Part shown: piece after piece, positions 14,091 to 23,251 of the stretch
How positions within the stretch are numbered: position 1 is the first letter of the stretch
Layout of the letters: the number at the start of each line of letters is the position of its first letter
Assembly: GCF_000471905.2 (NCBI RefSeq)
Contig: NW_006500065.1
Location: 4,963,814-5,027,813 of the forward strand
DNA from: Amborella trichopoda
Taxonomy: Eukaryota; Streptophyta; Magnoliopsida; Amborellales; Amborellaceae
DNA length: 64,000 bases
Direction: 5' to 3'
Notes under the pieces: generated by a model
The model's database searches: none
What the model was told of the DNA's origin: nothing
What the model saw: only the letters and a program-made list of their open reading frames with translations
Made by a program: the position numbers and the translations under genes

Positions 14091-14351
14091 GAGAACTCTC
14101 TAAATTTCTATGTACCTCTCTATGGCCTTTAAGAAGGGATAGAGAGGCCGTTCTCCAACATTCGGCTTCATCCTGAAATCTTTGAGAAAACGTGGCCCTC
14201 TAATCCTACGAACTGGGTAGTTACTTTCTAACTGTTAGATAACGTCAATTTCTCTCTAAGAAGCGTCCCTTTTTTAGTGATAAGCATTAAATTATAAGAT
14301 AGAGATATATTGCACTTTTAAAGGCCCCATGGCCACACATACGTACCAACA
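13879..14351 (-). repeat. Copia A 5' LTR
   Basis: The interval begins TGTTG on the plus strand and ends CAACA, giving the expected short inverted LTR termini. Its length of about 473 bp includes a 114 bp duplication at the primer-site edge. It holds an AT-rich TATA-like stretch near 14290-14310. The matching 3' LTR is beyond the left edge of the window, so age cannot be estimated from LTR divergence. Confidence 0.75.
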
Positions 14352-14359
14352 GGATAAGA

Positions 14360-15030
14360 GGCGTATTAATAATTTTTCCAAATAATTGGGTTTTTTATAA
14401 AAAAAAAAATCTTGTACGATCTCTCTTTTAGGATAATTGACCTTTCAAACTTAGAATTTTGACTTTGGCCTCCTGTTGTTCATGGGCTTCTTTAGATGCA
14501 CAATTGACGAATTTGCCATTCTTTTATTTTGCCGCTCACCCTTCTACTTTTTATAAAAATTTTTCCTTTTTTTTATTGTTTTTTCATGATCTTTAGCTAT
14601 TTCCAGGGGATAGAGGGTGGCTTGGAGAGTGGCTTGATAAGAGAAAGAGAGGAAGAGATTTTACCTGGGAATGACCTAGTCGGGAGATTTTACTTGGGAA
14701 TGCCCTTGTCGGGACAAATAATGTCGGTTAAAGAAGAGAAAGAAGCCAATTGGAGTGGTATCGGTTAAATACCAAATTTAATAATGTAGGTTAAAGAAAA
14801 TAATGTAGGTTAAAGAAGAGAAAGAAGCTAATTCGAATGGTGTGGGTTAAATACCAAATTTAATAATGTAGGTTAAAGAAGAGAAAGAATCTAATTAGAA
14901 TGATGTGGGTTAAATACCAAATTTGGGTAATAGTGTCAGTGAAGGGAGACAGAAACAATGTAGGTTAATGAAGAGAAAGATGCCCATTGGAATCGGTTTA
15001 AATACTAAATTTGGGTAATAGGGCGAGAGA
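14360..15030 (+). repeat. Dispersed repeat R1, copy 1, with 63 bp tandem units
   Basis: This stretch is homologous, in opposite orientation, to 40290-40760. Shared landmarks include the block around AATTTTGACTTTGGCCTCC (14455-14475), GACGAATTTGCC, and repeated units with ATGTAGGTTAAAGAAGAGAAAG. Within 14740-15010 a unit of about 63 bp, anchored by GGTTAAATACCAAATTT, occurs three to four times (14762, 14843, 14906, and a weaker one near 14995). It encodes nothing recognisable, and no terminal repeats were found that would assign it to a transposon class. Copia A probably inserted at its left edge, because homology with copy 2 begins just past the LTR. Confidence 0.7.
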
Positions 15031-15060
15031 AGGGAGACAAGTTTCACGAATAAATTTTGT

Positions 15061-15422
15061 TTGGATGTTCAACTATTTTCTAGAATCACTCCTTTTTTTT
15101 ATCGATTTTTTTTTTTTTAATTATTTTCCCTATGTTTCTAGTATAAAAGGTAATTGTTTTTTTTTTTAATTTATTTTTCATATATTTTCAATATATGAGA
15201 GGCAATTGATAAGAAGAATTCGCAATGAAGTATGAATATAGAGGGAACATCATTGAAAGATATGTTGGTTTGAGAGAGATGGTTATAGAGATTTTCTTTT
15301 AAGCTTCCGTGCCATTTTTTTATTCATTAGTAGGAGTACCTTGTTTTCTTTTTGTTTGTTGATTACCCTTTATTAACAGAAAGGAAAGTATATAATGATA
15401 CTATTTACCTTTGCTACAAAGT
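15061..15422. other. AT-rich non-coding stretch
   Basis: Long T runs and AT-rich sequence. I see no gene, repeat pair or motif that can be supported. Confidence 0.6.
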
Positions 15423-15571
15423 GGTCACAATTTCTTGATCACTTGATGTGAAATTTGGTAGCTGCATTTATTTCATTGATCAAGCTCAAAGGTTAAAATT
15501 TTTTTTTTCCAACTTTGTGACACACCTAAGCTATCAAATTTCACATCGGATGATCATGAATACTTGTGACC
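15423..15571. mobile_element. Small inverted-repeat element (MITE-like), 149 bp
   Basis: The left end (GGTCACAATTTCTTGATCAC...) and the reverse complement of the right end (GGTCACAAGTATTCATGATC...) match over about 42 bp, including the shared block GATGTGAAATTTG.TAGCT. The core is short and AT-rich. This is the structure of a miniature inverted-repeat transposon. A target duplication was not evident, so the superfamily is undecided. Confidence 0.65.
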
Positions 15572-16471
15572 TCCCTATACCAAAAGTAAATGGTCTCATT
15601 GCATACAATCCCTTAACTGAAAGTAGACTCTTAAAGCCCCTTAGATTCTGCAATGTTTACAATAACCGTTACAATCCCTTAACTGAAAGTAGAAAAGCAT
15701 TGACCGAAACAAGAAGAACAAAAATGCTTTGAACTCATTCTTCTCGGGAGATAGCATGATACATCGACTCATGTTTAGGGGTACTTTTGTATTAGAGCAC
15801 CCAACACCAGTTTCCATAGATATGGAGTATGAAGTTGGACCACATATGGCAACCCACATCAGACAACAGCCTTAAAACCTAAAGACGGTAATTAGGGCAT
15901 CATCTTACTTGAAAGATCCTTAAAATGCACAGTGGATGATGATCGTCCAGTCCAATAGGTAGTTGGTAACATGTGAACTAAAACTGCTGGAAAAAGTCGA
16001 AATGTCTTAGCAAGGTCCCCAAACAATCACATACTAGGGCTACTTTTAGATGATCTTGAGGATCTTGATATTCGATGTTTAAGGGTCCACACAAATAAAT
16101 GTTGTGAGCTTTGGGATCCGTTCTTACTCAAAATATATGATTAGATAGGTGGGTCAAACCCCGTCCAGATGGATGTAGACGGGCCTAAATTGAATAAAAA
16201 ACTAATCTAGTATACCCCCCAATATATCTCCCAAAAACTAGGCCATTACAATATGGACCCGGTTTCTATGTAGCCAACCTGCATATTGTAAAAATGCATG
16301 CTTGGCAATAAATATATATTTTTAAATGTGATTTGATCTTAAGTTTTAGAGAATATATAATCTTTAAGATGGAGATCAAAAATATGACAAAAAAAATTTA
16401 AAAATAAGAAATAATAATTATATTCAAAAAGCATTTGGACAGTTAGTTACACTTGGTTTTAGATATGGATA
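15572..16471. other. Non-coding stretch with a short direct repeat
   Basis: The sequence CAATCCCTTAACTGAAAGTA appears at about 15606 and again about 67 bp downstream. Otherwise I see no gene, RNA or mobile element in this interval. Confidence 0.55.
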
Positions 16472-16954
16472 AGCTTTCTATGCTTCCCCTAAGTACTATC
16501 CTCCCCCTTATCCAATCATCCATTCTAAATGGAGGGCTAAGATTGCCCCAATCACAATGCCATGTCTATACACTGTTTTATTTTAAATTTTTTTTCTATA
16601 AACTATTTTGATACCGAATTTTGGATGTCCATTCCTTTGTTAAACTAGCACTAGAAAAAAATAGAAAAAGAAATATTTTCAACAAAATAAAATGATCAAA
16701 ATATCCCTAAAAACTTCAAGGGGTATTTTGATCATTATATTTTATCGAAAAATTATTTTGAATATTTTTTATAAGTACGCTCCAATGAGCAGATGACATG
16801 TACCAAATTTCATATCCATACAACTTGTATAAAAAAAATTAAAAATAAAATACTTTGAGACATCGGATCTAAGATCAAATGGTGAGTGGGGCCATCAAGA
16901 GGCATTATTGCCATGAAATTGTAAGCGCTTCATGAGGTAGCCTATCAATGCGCT
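16472..16954. mobile_element. Degenerate fold-back element, relative of the 38158 MITE
   Basis: The centre is a palindrome: AATGATCAAAATATCCCT faces AGGGGTATTTTGATCATT around 16690-16735. The arms outside it match weakly in inverted orientation (CCATGTCTATACAC near 16560 against the complement of the right arm near 16860). The core and the right arm motif (AAGTACGCTCCAATGAG) resemble those of the elements at 38158-38620 and 39905-40285. Ends are approximate. Confidence 0.5.
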
Positions 16955-17230
16955 CTCCCAAAAAAAGAAAATGATTCCAATAGCATTGGGAAGGAGGCCC
17001 TTAAGCAAAATGCCAACCGTGAGTCCACTTCAGTCACCCCTTCAAAAGGAAGAATAGCATGATCTCCCCATCAAAGATTGTGATGATGTCGATGATTGAG
17101 AAGAAAAATATTTGCTGAGAGGCAATAAGGATATCTTAGTAAGGATTCCAAAGATGAACTTCGACAGTCAATCTTATTCCGAATGTTGTACTTGTCGCTT
17201 CTCTCGAAGAGCAGCATCCGTCGGGGCAAG
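16955..17230. other. Short unassigned interval
   Basis: No gene, repeat or motif that can be supported was seen. Confidence 0.5.
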
Positions 17231-19447
17231 TTGTTATAGGTTATTTTTTATATATTTATATCATTGGTTCAAATAAGGAAAGAGTCAACAACCACCTGGT
17301 CTTATCAATACCCAAGATACCGCCAGACCAAGGGAACACTGCAAAATAAGCCTCAAACTAGACGAACCTTGAAAAAATACTATCATGCCTTACAACTACA
17401 TCCCTATGCTAGGGGCTTCAAAACAAAACCAGACCACCATCATTGCATCCATAATGTCGAAAAACCCCCAAGGATCATATTTGGGCTCAATCGGACCTCC
17501 CGAGAACATTCTAAACCCAAAATACCTCAAACAACTAGATTTTACACTGTTGCGGTGTGGCCTCACAGAACCAATCCCCATTCGTGGAGGTTGTGTTCTT
17601 CACATCTTGAGATCATCTGCAAACACCCACAGATAGCTTGTTTGGAATCGGCACAAGCTCAAAATCGGATACAAGTTAGGTCTCAATGACCCAGTCATTT
17701 TGACATATGGAACACATCGTGGCATGATCCAAAACCAAAAATTTTCTAGAGAGAAGATGGGCCTGAAACCACAAAAATCAGATCTTAAAAGAAAGACATC
17801 TCAAATTTCATGAAGCGATAACTTGAGATCTGCACATCGGATCATCACGAAGTCAGGTCCGATGAGACCGTATCACGAAGGGCTGCAAGCTGGTATAACT
17901 TTCGCACTCAATCTAAGGTCGGATAATCACAAGTTCTAAGGTTGAAGAAAAGGAAGATCGCCCAGTCATCGGATTCCCTTTTGTCGGCTATCCCCCCAAT
18001 TCATAAAGTACTTCAAGCAAGAACCAAAACGAACAAAATTTGGTGCAAAACAATTGTGGTATTCTCCTCTTTAATTTGCAATCAAAATAAAGACTCGGAG
18101 TGCCATGGATCGCTTTGCATTAACAGCCAAAATTCACGATCTAAACAAATTTTTACCACACGGGAAAAGTTCATCTCAAGATGATCAAAAGACATCAAAC
18201 TCTTTAGAATCAAGCAAGCATCAAGATTACGATGATGGTTTCGTCATTAGCACAAAAGGTTTAAGAGGCATTTTGGTCATTTGCCCTAAATTTTGGATTT
18301 TATTGTAATTTCTTTTTATTATAATCCGGCTTGGTTTTGAGCATCCACCCCTATTTGGTGGGTCCTCTATATAAGCAAGCCTAGGTCAATAGTAAAAGGG
18401 CTAGATCATTCATTAATGAAATCGAAGCATTAAGCTTGTGTCCACTTGTCCTTTTGCTTCTAACCCTTGGATCCAATGACGAGGAGAGAGAAAACTTTCA
18501 GAGAGAAAAAATACCCCTAACCCATTCTGAGCAAGCGGTTTCATTCTCTCTCTTTTTCTCTTAGGCTGGGTCATGCCTCAAGGCCTCTCTCTCTCTCCTC
18601 TTTCTTCTTCTCTTTCTCTACTCATTACTTGCCCCACGCAGCAATCTAGACTTGAGACAAACATGCGTTCCCATCTCTTTCCCTTCCTTTCTCTTATTCT
18701 CGTCGTGCACTTGGAGTCGCAGAACCCACGGTCCCGTCTCCCTTTGCGACCTTCCCCTTTGCAATTCGAGCGTAAACTCATCACACTTGTGACTTCGCTC
18801 AACATCCCACTATTCGACATATGCTCAACTCAATGCCCTTCAAAGCTAGCCCAAGAGTTCCAACCCTTGGACCATCGCCCTAACTTCCTCTCTATACATT
18901 GAGTTGAGTTGAGAAGAACCCATACGTTGTCTCCTTTACTCACACAGGTGCAGTCTTCCTGAGTAGATGGTTAAGAAGGCTTCAACTCTTTAGCTACTCT
19001 TAAGTGCATAGTGTTTGCGCACATAGGGGGATTCTTGTCACCATTTCTTCCCTTGTTGTATTTCTTACCAGCCAACCCCTCGTTCGAGTGAACCTTTATA
19101 AAGGAGTACAGATGAATCCGTATTGCAATTTCCAGCGAACAAGAATGGAGCGACATGTTAAAGCCTGAGGAGAGTTCATGTCCAAACCCTCTGCCAGATA
19201 GTCGGAGGGCTTCATAATTGTTCTAAGAGGGCAAACTGTACGGGTGTGTCCCAAACCCCAAATGACAAGGTAAGTGCCTAAACGCACCCCTATCATAAAA
19301 TTTCTCTCTTTGTTGGTTTCTATTCGCGCATAGGAGAGTACACATGTGCACACTCACAAACATGCAACGCACACTGTCCCTCCACGGTCGTTTGAGAGAG
19401 GATTTTCTCCTGACATCCGCATGAGGAAAAAATCAGGCTTCGACCAA
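17231..19447 (+). other. Unassigned LTR-like stretch with TATA box
   Basis: This interval is richer in G+C than its surroundings and carries a promoter-like TCTATATAAG at 18366-18375. It is followed at 18410-18440 by an AATGAAATCGAAGCATTAAGC block of the kind seen at LTR transcription-end regions, then CT-rich tracts near 18545-18620. That combination suggests a solo or truncated retrotransposon LTR or leader. I could not find its ends or a second copy in the window. The several open frames of 60-140 codons on both strands show no protein-family motif and are treated as chance. Confidence 0.35.
18366..18375 (+). promoter_or_regulatory. TATA-box-like motif
   Basis: TCTATATAAG matches a strong plant TATA box. 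It stands in the LTR-like interval about 40 bp upstream of a possible transcript start; no downstream coding region supports a host gene. Confidence 0.35.
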
Positions 19448-19601
19448 TACCGAGAAAGGTTTAGTGGGTTAGCCCTTGATGAGATCAGAGTATGCCTAGA
19501 TGGAAGCCGAGGAACAGTGTGGCCCTTGCGTGTGATGAATAGTATTTAGAGACATGCCTAAAAACCTCATTTCCTCATTATTATATCATTATGTGGCATT
19601 A
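19448..19601 (+). mobile_element. LARD-2 5' LTR, left piece
   Basis: About 150 bp match 36479-36605 inside the LARD-2 3' LTR, with shared blocks GGTTTAGTGGGTTAG, TCAGAGTATGCCTA and TTGCGTGTGATGAATAG. The next part of that LTR is found at 31313, immediately after the Tat gypsy. The gypsy therefore landed inside this LTR. Sequence left of 19448 no longer matches. Confidence 0.75.
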
Positions 19602-20910
19602 TAGATACCCGCTTTAAATCTGGCAATTATATAGTTTTCTTAGACCCTTCGGATCAAATTGGCCTAGTAAAGCAAAAATCCGTAGGTCACACAACTTACC
19701 CTGTGAGCTGGAACTATTCTGCCAGCCCAGAACCCATCAGATGCCTGTTTTGACCCGGAACGCAATAAACACGCTGGTTTACAAAACAAATCAGTAAAAA
19801 TAGTAAAAAAAGTCAATTTTGACCAAAATCTGAGAGCTTCATAAGAGGTTGAGAAAGACACTCAAATTGAAAAACATCAATTTGGACAAGTTTTGGTCTG
19901 AGCGACATGGGGCGTGTCGCCCAAGTCATCCTGCAAATGCCCTATTTTACCAAACAAAATCATTAAAAATAGTAAAAAAATCCGTTTTGACTCAAATATT
20001 TTCTGATAGCTTCACAAGAAACTAAGGAACGTACTTGAAATGGAAATTTTCAAGTTGGAGCATTTTTTATTTATGTGACATGGGGCATGCCACCCAGATG
20101 ACACGACTCGTGCTGCCCAATTGCGTTTTTCCCCAAACACATTTTTATCATTTTTCGTGTTTTTACGGTCATCTTTTGGGTGGTTTGGCCGCATGGTGCT
20201 ATCCACGTTGCTCAAATCCAAAATTTTAAAAAATAAAAGATTGGTTTGATCAAGGGATTTGTCGGTTACGGGATAACTCTGCCCCAACAAATCCCTCGTT
20301 CAAATGAAATCACTTTGGGTGACCATAAAAGAATGAAAAAAAAGTGGAAGGGACGAGACTTTTAGAAACTTTAAGCTGGAAGAGAAACCCTAGGAGAGTA
20401 GAGAGACCTTCCCTGAGAAAACCCTAACCCTCATTTTAAGCCTGAGTAAACCTAGACCTAGGGCACAACAACCCTAGATCTAAACCATTTCTAGGGCACA
20501 ACCACCCTACTAATACCAGAGACTTTTTGATCGACATTTGGACCACAAGGGCAAAAGGAACCAGTTCTAATCCGGGCGAGCCCTCGAAGGCTCAGGAAGC
20601 TCGAGCCATCCGGCCCCGTTCGGTATTTAATTCTCCTTCATTTCCTCTTTTATTTTATTGTACTTATATTATTTTGATCTGTCTTTGATTCATTCTGATT
20701 GAAAATTGTGTTTGGAACTGCTTCGGATCACACTGGCTTCACCACCGATTTGAGAGCAGATCTGCTCGTTTCTTGGCAGATCTGATCTCATATCTGAATT
20801 TGATTGTTCCCACTTTCTATACCATTGATTTTTCATTTATTTTTATCAGTTTAAAGTGTCAGATCTGAGATATCTACGTCGTTAGATCGCTTGATTCTGC
20901 GTTATAAACT
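19602..20910 (+). repeat. Tat gypsy 5' LTR
   Basis: The right end is fixed by the primer site and by alignment of GTGTCAGATCTGAGA and CGTTAGATCGCT with 31260-31295. The left end is placed where homology to LARD-2 stops. Inside, a unit of about 168 bp occurs twice (anchors near 19778 and 19946), each followed by a GC-rich patch such as GGGGCGTGTCGCCC. Confidence 0.7.
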
Positions 20911-20912
20911 GT

Positions 20913-20930
20913 TTGGCGCCCATCGTGGGG
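20913..20930 (+). other. Tat gypsy primer-binding site
   Basis: TTGGCGCCCATCGTGGGG, two bases after the LTR end, has the form commonly found as the primer site of plant Tat-lineage gypsy elements. The exact tRNA partner cannot be fixed from the sequence alone. Confidence 0.75.
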
Positions 20931-20959
20931 AATATCGAGCGTGATCCGAGCATCAAAAT

Positions 20960-21960
20960 TTAAAAATCTCATAATATTTTTAAACTTTGAAGGAATGTTC
21001 TAGGTACCATTTTATGACTGTTCCCAAAGTTTCAGGTCAAAATAAAATGTTTAAAAATACAAAAAAATATTTTTCTCTAAAATCTGCTGTAGCTTTTTTT
21101 TAATTTATTTTCATCAAAAAAACATTTTATTTAATTTTTCTCCAAGTTTATAGTAATATTATTTTATCAATATATACAATAAAAAAATAAAATAAAATAA
21201 AAAACTAAACAACATTTTGGGCGACACTAGGCGTGCCGCCCAGCACAAGGCGTGCCGCCCAATCAACACGGGGAGTGCTGCCCAGGTCTAGGGCGACACG
21301 CTCTCTGGTTCCCCATGTCTCTCAATTCAGAATTTTGTGAAAATTTGCAGATCTGTTCTAGGGCATTTCTTGTGACTGCTCAAAAACATTTGGAGCAAAA
21401 TAAAATTTTTAAAAATATCAAAAAAATATTTTTCTCGACACAGGTATGTTCTATCTGTTGTTCTTCTATTTCACTTTTTTTTTAATTTTATTTCATCAAA
21501 AATTCGGATTTTTTTGCTTCTGCAAGTTTCAGTAGCCGTATTTCATCAAGAACAACAAGATAAAAAAATAAAAACTAAATTAAAAAAAACCTTTTTTTGG
21601 GCGACCCACCCATGCCGCCCAACCTACAGGTGCGACACGACCCGTGCTGCCCGGCCGACACAGTCCGTCTTGCCCTGTCACAGAGGTCCCAGAAAAATTT
21701 TGGGACCCCACAGGCATGTTCTAGAGCCTTTCTTGTGATTTTTCACCAATTTTTGGCTTAAAAATAAATTTTAAAAAAAAATATAAAAAAAAATTATTTT
21801 GCTTCAGATAAGTCTGTCCTTCTCCTGACTTTTTCTTTTTTTTATTGTACTTTATTAATTTTGGCTGAAACCATTTTTCCCTGCTTTCACCATGCTTAGT
21901 CTAACTGTATTTCATCAAAGGTGAAAAAAGATTAAAAAAAAAAAATTAAAAAAAGCATAA
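20960..21960. repeat. About 362 bp tandem repeat in the Tat leader, three copies
   Basis: The anchor GTTCTAG recurs at 20995, 21355 and 21718, followed each time by a TTT.TGAC/TGATT block and an A-rich run (AAAATACAAAAAAATATTTTT). Each unit also has a GC-rich patch with GCCGCCCA. The copies are diverged, so the amplification is old or inherited within the family. Confidence 0.75.
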
Positions 21961-22619
21961 ATATCATCGAGGGCTGCATGCACCCTCCTGAACCGTGTCC
22001 CATTCGAGTCACTCTCAACCCAGGCCGCGCTCGACTTAGCACGGACTGTGCCTGGTCTCATTTTTTCTGACTTTACCTTCTTATGGGTTCCTCACCCCTT
22101 CATCTATATTGCGCCTCGAGCAAGTTTCGCCTCGAAGCGCGCATCGCTAGGCGCAATCAACGTCAAACGCTCACTTGTTTTCTTTCTTATTGTGTGCCTA
22201 TGTGCTTGAATTTATTTTCATTTGCGTGCTTCTTTACACACTCTAGCACACACCGACCGGGAATCCAGGAAACCAAAAAACAAATTTTTCGAAAACCCCC
22301 AAAATTCGCATTAACAGCGTGAGGGGAACCTAGCATTGAGAGCCGAGGCGGTTGGAATTTGCGTAACTTTAACTATGAGCACCCCTCTGTAATCTTTTGC
22401 CTCAAAGCAACTCCGCGTATAGTAGGACATGGTGAACATCCTATAACAGGAGGTCAGGACCTATGTTGGGACCTATATCAGCCTAGTCGCATTTTAGTTG
22501 TTAGGAACCCACTCTCAAGCCAAGCCTACCTATAGTACTTTACTAGGTCAAACGTTTTCGTATGCTTGCTTGCTTATTTCTGATTAGTTAATCTTAAATC
22601 TCAGCCCAGACCCGTCTTT
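21961..22619 (+). other. Tat gypsy leader, non-repetitive part
   Basis: Untranslated leader between the 362 bp array and the 160-170 bp array. It holds short open frames with no family signature. I see no splice or promoter motif strong enough to name. Confidence 0.55.
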
Positions 22620-23160
22620 GGTCCAAGATGAACTCTGGATCCAAGTTTAGGCTTTTACCCAGCCTAGCCCAGATCTGAACCAGGTTCACACCCAGGTCCA
22701 AACCTAGGTCTCATCTTGATCCGAGCCGAAGGCTCGTTCCTAGCTCTCGTTGATCCAGTTCAGGTCCATACCTGGTCTGATCATTAAAACTCTCTTGGTC
22801 CAAGTTTAGGCTTATACCCAGCCTAGCCCAGATCCGAATCAGGTTCTTACCCAGGTTCGAACTTAGGCCCCTTTTTGGTCCGAGCCAAGGGCTCGTGCCT
22901 AAACCAACTTTGATCTAGTCCAGGTCTACACCGGTTTTGAGTTTCACAACCCTCTAGGTCCAAGCTTAGGCTTGCACCCATCTCAGTCCAAGTACGGACT
23001 AGGTTTGCACCCAGGCCCCGAACTTAGACCCACTCTTGGCCCGAGCCGAGACTTGGACTTACCCTATCTAGATCTTTGTCTAGGTTCTAGTATAGGTCTA
23101 AGCTTAGAGTAACCTCTAGAGTTGGATTAGGCTTACCCTAGTTCAGAGTCTAAACCAAAA
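22620..23160. repeat. About 160-170 bp tandem repeat in the Tat leader
   Basis: TCCAAG.TTAGGCTT recurs at 22640, 22799 and 22969, each followed by CCCAG..TAG.CC and GGTT..CACCCAGG blocks. There are about three and a half diverged copies immediately upstream of gag. Confidence 0.75.
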
Positions 23161-23251
23161 CCCGTTGAGTCTAGATTTCAGGCTAACTTTAGCCTAGTTG
23201 TCACTCAAGGTTTGCCCCTAGAGTCAGGTTACGTCTACCTTAGGCCGTCTA

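Larger units (their letters stand above)
11373..14351 (-). mobile_element. Copia A fossil, 5' part: gag, protease region, leader, PBS, 5' LTR
   Basis: This is the other half of copia A, separated from 1-1668 by LARD-1. About 11836-12660 holds an open 274-codon gag frame (MASRLVISELSKLEKLNGTN start) of the UBN2/copia gag type, with the usual LNGTNFSMWKRKI opening and a zinc-knuckle region near its end (KKIGHIKFNCP). About 11373-11830 is the degraded protease and pre-integrase stretch. About 12661-13862 is a long AT-rich leader with an (ATT)n microsatellite near 13346-13368. The element starts with an LTR at 13879-14351. Its gag frame looks whole while the rest is broken in several places. Known copia biology has one Gag-Pol polyprotein; nothing here suggests current activity. 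Confidence 0.9.

Noticed and set aside
17264-17689. 141-codon open frame as a host gene
   Set aside because: No domain or protein-like conservation, lies in LTR-like DNA, and overlaps equally long frames on both strands.
18573-18902. Pyrimidine-rich open frame (SLSPLSSSLSLL) as a secreted protein
   Set aside because: The leucine-serine run comes from a CT-rich tract; the opposite strand is also open.
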